Shown: positions 28,501 through 36,546, counted from the stretch's first letter. The stretch is DNA of 64,000 nt from Collinsella aerofaciens (GCF_963360655.1 NZ_OY725717.1:248001-312000), one strand, 5' to 3'. Notes: a model not told the origin generated them from the letters alone. A program made the numbers and translations.

Positions 28501-29219
28501 GCCAAAACCTCGTCCTCAGAACCCTCGAGCCAGTTCCATGCGGCCTTTTCGCTCATGCCGAGCACGCTCTGCAGCACCTCGACGACGTCGTCCTCAAAGT
28601 AGCTGTAGGTATCGCGGGTCTGGAGCCAAGACTCGCCGTTGACGCGCTCAAAGGCCTCGCGGAACTCCCGGGTCTTGCCCAGGGAATCGATGTAGTCCTC
28701 GAGCTTTGCAAGCTTGAGGTCCTCGCCGTAGAAGCCGCGCGCCTCGTAGAACATGCGCTCAAAGCCGCGAAGCAGCGCCGTGGGAGCCGTATCACCCTGC
28801 TTCCACTGGCCCGCCTTGCTATCGATGTTAAAGAGGATGGCCTGCGTGGGCACCGAGCACGCGCGCTCCATGGCAGCCGCGACCATGGGGTCGACGATTT
28901 TGCCGTCAAAGTAGCGAATGGCGCTCATGCCACCGATCTGGCGATTCTCGAGCAGGTAGCTCAGCATCTTGAGGAAGTGCGATTTACCGGAACCGAAGAA
29001 GCCACTGATCCACACGCCGATCTTGTCGGTGGGCACATCGATGGCATCGCCGTATGCCTTGAAGAACGTGGCAAGGTGCCCTTGCAGCTCGCGCGTCACC
29101 ACGTACTCGTCAAGCTCCTGGCGGATGGACCCATCTTTTGAATCCTGGACCTTGACCACGCCGTTGATGGAGCGGTTGATGTCTTTTGCAAAGAGGTCGC
29201 GAATGATAGTGTTGTCCAT
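25557..29219 (-). CDS. brxC: BREX system P-loop ATPase BrxC
   Basis: A 1,220-residue BrxC, a large ATPase and core BREX protein. The Walker A sequence GFFGSGKS is at residues 73-80 inside VWISGFFGSGKSHFLKML. Other conserved stretches are LLFMVDEVGQFI (Walker B region) and VWVMVTSQEAI. The N terminus MDNTIIRDLFAKDINRSING is the family start, and ATG 29219 is preceded by AAAGGAG. Its length is normal for the family. The gene sits between brxB (about 77 bases upstream) and pglX. BrxC is required for defence in studied BREX systems; its precise mechanical role is not known. Confidence 0.95.
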   Translation of the reverse strand: MDNTIIRDLFAKDINRSINGVVKVQDSKDGSIRQELDEYVVTRELQGHLATFFKAYGDAIDVPTDKIGVWISGFFGSGKSHFLKMLSYLLENRQIGGMSAIRYFDGKIVDPMVAAAMERACSVPTQAILFNIDSKAGQWKQGDTAPTALLRGFERMFYEARGFYGEDLKLAKLEDYIDSLGKTREFREAFERVNGESWLQTRDTYSYFEDDVVEVLQSVLGMSEKAAWNWLEGSEDEVLAPDVFAKKVKDYVDAQAAAHGGNFRLLFMVDEVGQFITNDKDPSLMLSLQTVVEELGAACGGRVWVMVTSQEAIDNLSLPVGNDFSKIQGRFNTRLSLSSSSVDEVIQRRVLEKTAPTADMLAQVYEQDAAVLKNNFTFEGGSRSDLAGYANSKDFVASYPFVGYQFKLLPDVMTEVRKHGVKAKHMSTGERSMLSAFQESAQAIQYDQTGALVPFWCFFDTISKDLEHGINQVVDRAVRAAEDAKGLEPYDVQVLKLLYLIRYIGYVKATVENISIFMIDGLDVDMRALKDRVKESLARLERENYVARQGDAYSFLTDEEQEIAQEIARTPVDNAQVIESIKKRLFDSIYTARKLNRGANDFPFDRYVDGSIHGASMGGMELCVATMASDLGRADDTELALASSGKAIVALSDEADYWETLVNAAKIRKYAKTRNLQELQPSTRQIVESKMREAAYNEKEADVLLSEAVLHARCAVNGRIIEVRAAKPAQVFEQVLAQLCDVVFEKADYIGAPVTSDSDIRSTLAGNVQAGLAGMDAGNTRALKEVEDYLKVQHQRHLDTAMGDIQRRYQQKPYGWREVDIANVVAQLVVEQRAQVLFGGQTVQANDSRMVSLLRKDADKAQVRLRVRMSDRLLRATGELMRGLFDLKTVPSNEDKLVAELKERLEGLREVCVAMARDYYTGIKPAYPYPGEDECEKMRSEVVDVLKDQSDSEAFLTTFTKHEDRLFDAKEDFDKVVEFFESNQRTAFDHAKDFLSRTEGIEYASDDIPNAVENVAKVREILKDPKPYGRIKDLQPLMAPVEEDIKKHLGIRRNEFLCRIENDLQDLRKQAESQDGFVKQAKDAIADANTRYESFKNRAHGVQSLNELNALAANWENWIVAATNKIYDAVDEARMRMDNERRTTEVTSTGEVVKKISNKGAASSAPVPASKPQRKIKTVRRADLAKPSRLLSAEDVERYVDDLRSRLMQELAANDEIRIN

Positions 29220-29296
29220 GGGTGCTCCTTTGGGTTTGGGAACGTATGGCAAAGGGTTGTTGCCGGCGGCAGTGCCTTGTCTGCGGGGAGCCGTGC

Positions 29297-29989
29297 TTAC
29301 GAGATATCGATGGCGCGGTAGTAGTTGTCGGCCGGCAGACGGTTAAAGAGCTGGAAAGAAGAGCCGTTGAAACTGCCCGGATAGGCGGCGACCACAGGCA
29401 CCTCATCAAAATCCGCAAGCATGCAGTGGAGAAGCGTGTGTATGCGAAAGAACGGGAAAACCTCGCCCGCGCCGGTGAGGAGAACGACGTCTCCAGGCGC
29501 GTGCGGCTCGGTCTGCTCAAGGATGTACACGGCGACTTTCTCGGGCGAGGCGAACTTGGCCACGTCCTCGAGCACGCGCTGGGTACCGCGGCGCTCCTCT
29601 TGGTGCGGGATAGCCTTGAGGACACGGCGCTTTTCGAGAATTGCCAGCACGGCGTCGTAAAGGTTCACGACCTTGAGCGTGCACGGAAGCTTGTCGGCCT
29701 CGGCATCGCGTGAAAGGGTGTCAAATAATGCACGCGCCTCAAACTCCAGCGCGGGGTCATAGCAAAAAGTGTGGAAGCCGATCTCATTGCCTATGCCCTT
29801 GTTGGCCAAAAAGTCCTCGCTGCACAGGCACTCGCGCAGAAGCTGCGCACGGCGCTCAAATTCCTGACAGGCGCGCTCGGAGCGGGCATGCGCCGCCACG
29901 ACGCTCTTGCGGGAATGGATACCGATATTGGTGGTGAGATCAGTCGCCGGGGTGATAACAGGGTCGACGGCGCTTTTGACGGGAGCCAC
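29297..29989 (-). CDS. brxB: BREX protein BrxB (DUF1788)
   Basis: A 230-residue DUF1788 protein, a core component of BREX type 1. Typical segments are GIGNEIGFHTFCYDP, the LTGAGEVFPFFRIHTLLHCM core and VVAAYPGSFNGSSFQLFNRL near the C terminus. The start is a GTG at 29989, one base after the brxA stop codon, so translation is coupled to brxA; AGGGCGG lies upstream. BrxB is thought to be part of the BREX complex, with no enzymatic motif visible. Confidence 0.92.
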   Translation of the reverse strand: MAPVKSAVDPVITPATDLTTNIGIHSRKSVVAAHARSERACQEFERRAQLLRECLCSEDFLANKGIGNEIGFHTFCYDPALEFEARALFDTLSRDAEADKLPCTLKVVNLYDAVLAILEKRRVLKAIPHQEERRGTQRVLEDVAKFASPEKVAVYILEQTEPHAPGDVVLLTGAGEVFPFFRIHTLLHCMLADFDEVPVVAAYPGSFNGSSFQLFNRLPADNYYRAIDIS

Positions 29990-29990
29990 G

Positions 29991-30674
29991 CTACATCACC
30001 GCCCTGCCGGTAAGGGCCGCGATAAGCGACTGCTCGCCCAGCTGAACCAAGGCTCGCTCGACATCGGAATCGAGGAAGAGTGGTGACAGGCGCTCGGACT
30101 CCGGGCCCTGGCCCTCGCCGATAAGGCCGGCATGGCGGAGCGTCTGGCGGAGCGAGCCCTTAATGCGCTTGACCGTGGCCTCAGTCCAGCGGGCCGCGTC
30201 CGGATACTCCGTGGTAAAGCGTGTCATAAAGGCGTTGAGGTCAACCGCCGTAAAGGCATAATCGAAGTTTTGTAGGCGCTCCCCTACCTCGACGAGCACG
30301 AGCTCGCGCACGATATCGTAGCGGCAGATCATGCTGTAGAAGATGGCCTGGTCCGCCTGCGTGGGAGTGCCGGATGCCATGAGCCTGGTTAGGGATGACG
30401 CAGCCTCGACGGCGGTTTTGGGGTCGATGCCGCGCGCGGCGCATACGGCGTCCGTGGGCACCATGGCGTCAAGGCGGCGAAGGCACACGGTTGCGCGGTT
30501 GGCGACCATGCGCTCCGTGGGATATTGAAAGAGGTTCTCGCTCTTTACGCGTACAATGACCTGCTCGTCGCTTGCGCCCTGCATACGAAGGGCAGCGACG
30601 ATGCGCATCTCATGCGGGAGGAATTGCTCGCGGGTGAGCACCCCCCCCCGAACGCTTTTTGTGGTTACATCCAC
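29991..30674 (-). CDS. brxA: BREX protein BrxA (DUF1819)
   Basis: First gene of the BREX operon, a DUF1819 protein that in studied homologues is a small helical DNA-binding protein. Family matches are FLPHEMRIVAALRMQGASDE and VKSENLFQYPTERMVANRA. The most likely start is the GTG at 30674, eight bases after a GGAG, giving 227 residues; a frame extension to 30743 has no family similarity. A run of nine G (30641-30649, plus-strand C) falls at codons 9-12. Gain or loss of one base there would shift the frame, so expression may be switchable. A GTG directly after the run (codon 12) is an alternative start that would put the tract in the leader. Confidence 0.9.
   Translation of the reverse strand: MDVTTKSVRGGVLTREQFLPHEMRIVAALRMQGASDEQVIVRVKSENLFQYPTERMVANRATVCLRRLDAMVPTDAVCAARGIDPKTAVEAASSLTRLMASGTPTQADQAIFYSMICRYDIVRELVLVEVGERLQNFDYAFTAVDLNAFMTRFTTEYPDAARWTEATVKRIKGSLRQTLRHAGLIGEGQGPESERLSPLFLDSDVERALVQLGEQSLIAALTGRAVM
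30641..30649 (-). repeat. brxA: poly-G(9) tract at the 5' end of brxA
   Basis: Nine consecutive C on the plus strand, G on the coding strand, giving codons CGG GGG GGG GTG near the beginning of brxA. Homopolymers of this length are classic slipped-strand sites for phase variation. Confidence 0.85.
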
Positions 30675-30763
30675 AGTACACGCTCCAAGGGTGTCAAAGG
30701 CTGTCACAAGTGCGCCGCAACCCGGCAGGCAGGCGCGGCGCACATGACAATAATCATACCTGT

Positions 30764-30795
30764 TGGTAAAAAAGTTACCACGCCCAGAGTGTCAA
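30764..30795 (-). promoter_or_regulatory. probable BREX operon promoter with overlapping palindromic operator
   Basis: On the minus strand TTGACA (30795-30790) is a consensus -35. Ten bases further lies the perfect palindrome TGGTAA-N5-TTACCA (30764-30780), which would cover the -10 region; the -10 itself (TTTTTA or TTTTAC) is weak. This arrangement suggests repression of the defence operon by a dimeric regulator not encoded next to it. The start codon is about 90 bases downstream. Confidence 0.5.
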
Positions 30796-30939
30796 ATGTT
30801 GAGCAACAAAATTTAATCCGGTTAACGGTCATTTTCGCAGCTTAGAAACTTTAACGAGGTCGCCCCAAATCACACTTGCCAGACAACCGCGCTTACGAAT
30901 GCAGGCACGCATACGCACAACGCCACCCTCCGCTACACT

Positions 30940-30977
30940 CAACATAGAGTTCTACATATGATTCTATGTAAGGAGTT
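30940..30977 (+). promoter_or_regulatory. palindromic promoter region of the antitoxin remnant
   Basis: ACATAGA and TCTATGT form an inverted repeat (about 30943-30969) just before an AAGGAG ribosome site. Autoregulated antitoxin genes commonly have such an operator; a TACACT -10-like element lies just upstream. Confidence 0.45.
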
Positions 30978-30981
30978 TCAT

Positions 30982-31153
30982 ATGCCTGTCGTAAAGCCTA
31001 TTTCTGATCAGACGCGCGCTAACTACCATTCAGGAACGCGAAGATCACATTCAACGTACCATCGCTCATGGTTATGACGACCTCACCAACGGTCGTGTGC
31101 GCCCCTGGAAACAAGCGAAGGCCGAGGCAGATCGGATGCGAGCCATCAGGTAA
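30982..31153 (+). pseudogene. remnant of a Phd/YefM-type antitoxin gene
   Basis: ATG 30982, after AAGGAG, begins MPVVKPISD, the classical N terminus of Phd/YefM-type antitoxins. After about 14 codons the sensible reading moves to the +1 frame at 31025 and continues as TIQEREDHIQRTIAHGYDDL ... EADRMRAIR to a TAA at 31151. The product would be far shorter than a complete antitoxin and is frameshifted, with the middle missing, so the gene is broken. No toxin gene follows. It is probably debris of a toxin-antitoxin module at the edge of the defence region. Confidence 0.65.
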
Positions 31154-31285
31154 GGTCACCCCCCATGTAACCATCCTGTAAATCATAGCGGCGTAGTCGA
31201 GTTTTACCGTGATGCGGTCGCGCCTGGCGCTCCACTGTGCTAAAGTATCCCGAACGTTCAAACGACTACGAGGGGGAACTAGAAG

Positions 31286-32410
31286 ATGGCACGTGTGCAC
31301 AACTTCTCAGCTGGCCCGGCCGCGCTGCCTACCAGCGTGCTCGCCGAGATCGCCGACGAGATGATGGACTACCGCGGTTGTGGCATGTCCGTGCTCGAGA
31401 TGAGCCATCGATCTAGCATGTACCAGCAGATTATCGACGACGCCGAGGCAACCCTGCGTCGTCTGCTGAGCATCCCCGACAACTACCGTGTCCTGTTTTT
31501 GCAGGGCGGCGCCACGCTGCAGTTTGCGGGCATCCCCATGAACCTCATGCGCCGCGGGCGCGCCGGCTACATCGTGACCGGCAACTTTGCCAACAAGGCA
31601 TACAAAGAAGCCGCCAAGTACGGCGAGGCCGTGCTGCTCGCGAGCTCCAAGGACACCAATTTCGACCGCATACCCACCATGGCCGACGTCAACGCGCGCA
31701 TTGCCGCCGAGGCCGCGGGCGACGGGCTCGACTACGTTTACATCTGCCAGAACAACACCATCTTTGGCACCATGTACCACGAGCTGCCCGCTTGCGGCGA
31801 CGTACCGCTGGTCGCAGATGTCTCGAGCTGCTTTCTGTCGCAGCCGCTCGACGTCGAGCGCTACGGGCTCATCTACGCCGGCGCTCAGAAAAACGCCGGC
31901 GCCGCGGGCGTGACCGTGGTTATCGTGCGCGACGACCTCATCGCCGACGGCCCCGCCTTTGCGCAGACACCGCAGTACATGGACCTTAAGGCCCAGGCCG
32001 CCAAGGGCTCCATGCTCAACACGCCCAACACCTTTGGCATCTACGTGTGCGGCAAGGTGTTCCATTGGGTCGAGGAGACCGGCGGACTTGCCGCCATGGC
32101 CGAGCGCAACTGGGCCAAGGCCAACCTGCTCTACGACCTGCTCGAGCACAGCGAGCTGTTCCATGGCACCACGCAGGCCGACAGCCGCTCCATCGCCAAT
32201 GTCACCTTCCGCACCGGCGACGCCGAACTCGACGCGGCCTTTGTCGCAGGCGCGGCCGAGCACCAGATTCAAAACGTCAAGGGCCATCGCCTGGTGGGCG
32301 GCATGCGCGCCAGCGTCTACAACGCCGTAACCATGGAAGACGTGCAGGCACTGGCCTCGTACATGAAGGACTTCGAAACGCAGCGTAGTTTGAGCCCGCG
32401 ATCTAACTAG
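31286..32410 (+). CDS. serC: phosphoserine aminotransferase
   Basis: A 374-residue PLP-dependent class V aminotransferase that converts 3-phosphohydroxypyruvate and glutamate to phosphoserine. The N terminus RVHNFSAGPAALPTSVL is diagnostic of SerC. The PLP-lysine region reads YGLIYAGAQKNAGAAGVTVV and the phosphate-binding GGATLQF region is present near residue 75. ATG 31286 follows GAGGGGG. serA follows after about 70 bases in the same direction, so both steps from 3-phosphoglycerate to phosphoserine are probably co-transcribed. Confidence 0.97.
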   Translation: MARVHNFSAGPAALPTSVLAEIADEMMDYRGCGMSVLEMSHRSSMYQQIIDDAEATLRRLLSIPDNYRVLFLQGGATLQFAGIPMNLMRRGRAGYIVTGNFANKAYKEAAKYGEAVLLASSKDTNFDRIPTMADVNARIAAEAAGDGLDYVYICQNNTIFGTMYHELPACGDVPLVADVSSCFLSQPLDVERYGLIYAGAQKNAGAAGVTVVIVRDDLIADGPAFAQTPQYMDLKAQAAKGSMLNTPNTFGIYVCGKVFHWVEETGGLAAMAERNWAKANLLYDLLEHSELFHGTTQADSRSIANVTFRTGDAELDAAFVAGAAEHQIQNVKGHRLVGGMRASVYNAVTMEDVQALASYMKDFETQRSLSPRSN

Positions 32411-32479
32411 CCCGCAACGCGCGGGCCGACCAGCCACTTCAAACCACCTGTTTAAACCAAACCTGCTAAGGAGTTTTTC

Positions 32480-33643
32480 ATGCGCAAGATTAAGACCATC
32501 GACGACATCACCAAGGACGGCAAAGTCGAGTTTGGCGAGGGCTACGAATTTGTGAGCACCGCCGAGGAGGCCGACGCCATCCTGATGCGCTCGACTGACC
32601 TGCACGGCTACGAGCTGCCCGAGGGCATCCGCGCCATCGCCCGCTGCGGCGCCGGCGTCAACAACATCCCCGTCGAGGAGTACGCCAAGAAGGGCGTCGT
32701 CGTCTTTAACTCCCCCGGCGCCAACAGCAACGCCGTTAAGGAGCTCGTCCTAGGCATGCTGGTGCTCTCGAGCCGCGGCGTGGTGCAATCGATGAACTGG
32801 GTGCGCGACAACGCCGACGATCCCGAGATTCAGGTCGATGCCGAGAAGGCCAAGAAGGCCTTTGTGGGCCGCGAGCTCAAGGGCAAGCGCATCGGTGTCA
32901 TCGGCCTGGGCAACGTGGGCTCCAAGGTCGCCAACGCCTGCGTCGACCTGGGCATGGACGTTTACGGCTACGACCCGTTCATTTCCGTCGAGCATGCGTG
33001 GGTGCTGAGCCGCGAGGTGCAGCGTGTGGGCACGCTCGAGGATCTCTGCCGCGGCTGCGACTACCTCACCGTACACGTGCCCAGCAAGGCCGACACCATC
33101 GGCATGATCAGCACCGAGCAGATCAACCTGCTGGCCCCGGACGCCGTGCTGATCAACTACGCACGCGAGACCATCATTGACGAGGACGCCGTCGACGCTG
33201 CCCTGCGCGAGGGCAAGCTGAGCTGGTTTAGCTGCGACTTTGCCACGCCCAAGACCGTCAAGATGCCGAACACGTTTATCACCACGCACTCGGGCGCCGG
33301 CACTGGCGAGGCCGAGGCCAACTGCGCCGATATGGCCATCAGCGAGCTCAAGGATTACCTGGAGAACGGCAACATCGCACATAGCGTCAACTACCCCGCC
33401 TGCAGCATGGGCAAGGCGCGCGCCGCAAGCCGCATCGCCTGCCTGCACGCCAACGTGCCCAACATGATCGGCCAGATCACGGCCATTCTCGCCAAGGACA
33501 ACGCCAACGTGCAGCGTATGACCAACGAGTCCGCTGGCGAGAACGCCTACACCATGTTCGACACCGACGAGCACCTGGACAGCAGCACCATCGAGGCGCT
33601 CAAGCAGATTCCGTCGATGTATCGCGTGCGCGTAATCAAATAG
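32480..33643 (+). CDS. serA: D-3-phosphoglycerate dehydrogenase
   Basis: A 387-residue NAD-dependent 2-hydroxyacid dehydrogenase, the first enzyme of serine synthesis. The nucleotide-binding motif GVIGLGNVGS is near residue 145. The C-terminal 75 or so residues form an ACT-like domain (NVPNMIGQITAILAKDNANV), the usual site of serine feedback control. This is the short type without the intervening domain. Start ATG 32480 has TAAGGAG. It lies directly downstream of serC and ends at a strong terminator. Confidence 0.95.
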   Translation: MRKIKTIDDITKDGKVEFGEGYEFVSTAEEADAILMRSTDLHGYELPEGIRAIARCGAGVNNIPVEEYAKKGVVVFNSPGANSNAVKELVLGMLVLSSRGVVQSMNWVRDNADDPEIQVDAEKAKKAFVGRELKGKRIGVIGLGNVGSKVANACVDLGMDVYGYDPFISVEHAWVLSREVQRVGTLEDLCRGCDYLTVHVPSKADTIGMISTEQINLLAPDAVLINYARETIIDEDAVDAALREGKLSWFSCDFATPKTVKMPNTFITTHSGAGTGEAEANCADMAISELKDYLENGNIAHSVNYPACSMGKARAASRIACLHANVPNMIGQITAILAKDNANVQRMTNESAGENAYTMFDTDEHLDSSTIEALKQIPSMYRVRVIK

Positions 33644-33705
33644 CGCCGGCTGATCTGACGGGCAGTTCCCCATGTGGCCTGCCCGTCACTGACATTGAAT
33701 GCCCG

Positions 33706-33742
33706 CGGGGACGCCTTTCGCACGAGAGGCGCCCCCGTTTTT
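33706..33742 (+). terminator. intrinsic terminator after serCA
   Basis: A hairpin with CGGGGACGCCT and AGGCGCCCCCG arms is followed by TTTTT. A second inverted repeat (GACGGGCAG / TGCCCGTC) lies just before it, at 33657-33687. Confidence 0.85.
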
Positions 33743-33820
33743 GTGAGCACTCCATTAAATACACCGAGCCGCTTCTTGACATACAATCTGTATATTGACC
33801 TAACTATCTGTGAGGTGCCT

Positions 33821-35041
33821 ATGGTTGATACAGATTTTGCTTGGCGGCTTACGCAAGGACTCGTGCGGATCGACAGCTCAGACCCGGGTGCGTATGAGGA
33901 CGAGATTGAGCGCTATATCAAAGCGTTGGTTGAGGAACGGGTGGCACAGCTGAGCCATCCGGTGCTCCATGCCGTGCAGGTTGAGGAACTCGAGGTGCTG
34001 CCCGGGCGCCGCAACCTTATGGTCACCGTGCCGGGACTGAGCGACGAGCCACGGCTCGTCTATATCTGCCATATGGATACCGTTACGCTGGGCGATGGCT
34101 GGGACGCGGACATTCCGCCGCTCGGAGCGATCGTGCGCAACGATAAACTCTATGGCCGCGGTGCCTGCGATATGAAGGGTGGCCTGGCCTGCGCCATTGC
34201 CGCACTGGTCCATACGCTCGAGCGCGTGGCGGCAGAAGGCGAGCTGCCCCGCCGTGGCTTCTCACTCATTTGCTCGGTCGACGAGGAGGACTTTATGCGC
34301 GGCTCAGAGGCCGCGATCGATGCCGGCTGGGTCGGCTCGCGCGAATGGGTGCTGGACACCGAACCCACCGACGGACAGATCCAGGCGGCGCACAAGGGGC
34401 GCACGTGGTTCGAGATTGAAATGGCTGGCGTAACGGCGCATGCGAGCCAGCCGTGGAAGGGCGCGGATGCCGTCGCCGCCATGGCCGAGGTCGTGTGTTC
34501 GCTCCGTCGCGCGTTTGTGGCGCTGCCCGCGCACGATGAGCTGGGGCCTTCGACCATCACGTTTGGCCAAATCGAGGGCGGATATCGCCCCTATGTCGTG
34601 CCCGACCGCGCCAAAGTCTGGGTCGACATGCGCCTGACCCCGCCGACCGATACGGCCGCCGCGACGCGCATGGTAGAGCAAGCCATCGCCGTTGCCGAAG
34701 CCGCGGTCCCCGGCTGCCATGGAAGCTACACCGTGACAGGCGACCGCCCCGCTATCGAGCGCGATCCAAGCTCTCCTCTTCTAGCCGCGCTCAAGCGTGC
34801 CGCCGATGACGTGACGGGGGCGGACACGACCGTCGGCTTCTTTACCGGCTACACCGACACCGCTGTCATTGCCGGCAAGACAGGTAACCGCAATTGCATG
34901 AGCTACGGTTCCGGGTCGCTCGCGCTCGCGCACAAGCCCAACGAATATGTGCCCCATGCCGATATCGTTCGTTGTCAGCAGGTGCTGATCGCGCTCGCCG
35001 ATAACGTGCTCTGGGACGCGAGCGGCCAAGTTGGGGCATAA
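33821..35041 (+). CDS. M20 family metallopeptidase (ArgE/DapE/ACY1 type)
   Basis: A 406-residue zinc-dependent amidohydrolase of peptidase family M20. Metal ligands are visible as ICHMDTV (His84, Asp86), GRGACDMKGG (Asp117), the SVDEED acidic pair near residue 150 and a C-terminal His in KPNEYVPHAD. Substrates in this family include N-acyl amino acids and small peptides; no closer assignment is possible. The start at ATG 33821 matches the family N terminus (DFAWRLTQGLVRIDS); a longer in-frame extension does not. A TTGACA element is at 33776. A DUF1015 gene follows closely. Confidence 0.88.
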   Translation: MVDTDFAWRLTQGLVRIDSSDPGAYEDEIERYIKALVEERVAQLSHPVLHAVQVEELEVLPGRRNLMVTVPGLSDEPRLVYICHMDTVTLGDGWDADIPPLGAIVRNDKLYGRGACDMKGGLACAIAALVHTLERVAAEGELPRRGFSLICSVDEEDFMRGSEAAIDAGWVGSREWVLDTEPTDGQIQAAHKGRTWFEIEMAGVTAHASQPWKGADAVAAMAEVVCSLRRAFVALPAHDELGPSTITFGQIEGGYRPYVVPDRAKVWVDMRLTPPTDTAAATRMVEQAIAVAEAAVPGCHGSYTVTGDRPAIERDPSSPLLAALKRAADDVTGADTTVGFFTGYTDTAVIAGKTGNRNCMSYGSGSLALAHKPNEYVPHADIVRCQQVLIALADNVLWDASGQVGA

Positions 35042-35080
35042 TAAGCCGCGAACAAACCGACTCGTGCGTTAGGACCGCCC

Positions 35081-35764
35081 ATGAAAGCACTTCCGTTTCC
35101 CTGCATCCGCCCGGCTCAGGACCGCGTGCTCGAGGCGCTGCCTGCAATGGGCAGCATCCTGAGCGGCAACGATGCTCTGCGCGGAGCCATTGCCGATGGC
35201 CTGATGCTCAAGGACCCGGGCGCGGCGTATTACGTGTACGAATGCTCGGGCGAGCCGGGGCGCGTAACAGGTGTCGTGGCGATCTGCCCGACGAGTGTAC
35301 TTGCGGGCGGCAAGGGCGTTGCCAGCGCTGACGTGGCCGCCGCTGCGCACGCGATCGCCGAACTCAAAGTTCAGCCTCGTCCCGTGTCGCTCGCCTACGA
35401 GGCCTCGCCCGTCATGGATATCATCCTGGGCGCCGCCAAAGAGGGCGCGTCGCTCTACGCCGTCACCGACCCCGCGGGCATTACGCACCGCGCGTGGGAG
35501 GTCAAGCGCGAGGACGCCGTCGGGGCCATCCGCGCTATGCTCGACCAAGCACCGGAGCCAGCACTGGTCGACGACCCTACCTACGCTGCCGCGCTGGTCG
35601 GGGCATCACAGCTCCTGACCGACGATGCCCGTGCCGCCGGCACCTACACGGGCAAAGAGCCGTTCATCTTTGCCGTAGCTGTGCTCTTCCCCGCCGCGCA
35701 GGTCAGCGGCGCCGCGCCGCAGGTTCCGACAGGTCTGCTCACGCACCAGGTCGCGCGGTTCTAG
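35081..35764 (+). CDS. short DUF1015-like protein
   Basis: A 227-residue protein resembling the N-terminal half of DUF1015 proteins, which are usually about 400 residues. The start FPCIRPAQDRV and the segment YYVYECSGEPGRVTGVVAIC are family-like, as is FIFAVAVLFPAAQV near the end. DUF1015 genes are often found with serine-biosynthesis genes, as here (serCA about 1.4 kb upstream). Its function is unknown. The ATG follows TTAGGA, 40 bases after the M20 peptidase gene, so they may share a transcript. It could be a genuine short subfamily or a C-terminal truncation. Confidence 0.7.
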   Translation: MKALPFPCIRPAQDRVLEALPAMGSILSGNDALRGAIADGLMLKDPGAAYYVYECSGEPGRVTGVVAICPTSVLAGGKGVASADVAAAAHAIAELKVQPRPVSLAYEASPVMDIILGAAKEGASLYAVTDPAGITHRAWEVKREDAVGAIRAMLDQAPEPALVDDPTYAAALVGASQLLTDDARAAGTYTGKEPFIFAVAVLFPAAQVSGAAPQVPTGLLTHQVARF

Positions 35765-35809
35765 CAAGACCAGACCGCCCAACACAAAAATCGGCAGTTC
35801 AACAAACAG

Positions 35810-35850
35810 GGGGCGGAGATGCAGCAGGTACATGCATCTCCGCCCCTTTT
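35810..35850 (+). terminator. intrinsic terminator after the DUF1015 gene
   Basis: Perfect hairpin arms GGGGCGGAGATGCA and TGCATCTCCGCCCC with a short loop, followed by TTTT. It also lies just beyond the convergent histidine phosphatase gene and may serve both strands. Confidence 0.85.
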
Positions 35851-35893
35851 GCGTCGAGTGGTTATGCCGGCGACTCGTGCCGCCACGTTCGCG

Positions 35894-36529
35894 TTATCCG
35901 CGCTGCGGACCTGCAGTAGCCACAAGCGGTTCAAGCCCCAGCTCGCGCGCGTAATCCTCCTGCGTAAAAATCTCAATCAGCTCAAACGTACCGGCCTCGT
36001 CGTCAAACACGAAATGCAGCACCGAGCAGTTGCCCGGCACGCGTTCGCGCTCGTCGGCCGCCGCACCCCTCACGTGGTCCATGAACTCCTTGATGGCCGA
36101 GCCATGGCTTACCGCGAGCACGCACGTATGGTCCGGACGCTGCATAAGCTCGGTCAGCGTCGCCACCATGCGCTCGCGCACCTGCATCTGGCCCTCGCCG
36201 CCAAACTGGCGATAGAAGTCGCGCCACGGGCGCTCGGGCATGAGCATCACGCGCTCGGCCTCATAGTCACCAAAGAACCACTCACGCAGGCCGTCCAGGC
36301 GCTCGTACGCCAAGCCCGGCCACAAGTTGGCGATAGTCTGCTCGGTGCGATGAAGCGTGGAGGTGTAGGCATGATCGGGCTCAATGCCGCGCGCACGTAA
36401 AAACATGCCGGCGCGCGCCGCCTGGTCGCAGCCCAACTGCGTAAGCGGCGAGTCACTCCACCCCTGAATGATACGCTTGAGGTTGAATATCGTCTGTCCA
36501 TGACGGACCAGATACAGATCTTTATTCAT
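35894..36529 (-). CDS. histidine phosphatase family protein
   Basis: A 211-residue phosphoglycerate-mutase-like phosphatase. The catalytic motif LVRHGQT is at residues 7-13, the second conserved His is in AVSHGSAIKEF, and the acidic acceptor is in LREWFFGDYE. Such enzymes dephosphorylate small metabolites or act as cofactor-dependent mutases; the substrate is unknown. ATG 36529 follows AAAGGA. It lies 17 bases after a paralogous phosphatase gene in the same direction, which suggests tandem duplication. Confidence 0.9.
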   Translation of the reverse strand: MNKDLYLVRHGQTIFNLKRIIQGWSDSPLTQLGCDQAARAGMFLRARGIEPDHAYTSTLHRTEQTIANLWPGLAYERLDGLREWFFGDYEAERVMLMPERPWRDFYRQFGGEGQMQVRERMVATLTELMQRPDHTCVLAVSHGSAIKEFMDHVRGAAADERERVPGNCSVLHFVFDDEAGTFELIEIFTQEDYARELGLEPLVATAGPQRG

Positions 36530-36546
36530 AGGGGTCCTTTCGTTCG

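Noticed and set aside
31019-31300. 93-codon minus-strand frame upstream of serC
   Set aside because: It overlaps the serC start and the antitoxin remnant antisense, and has no recognisable domain or ribosome site.
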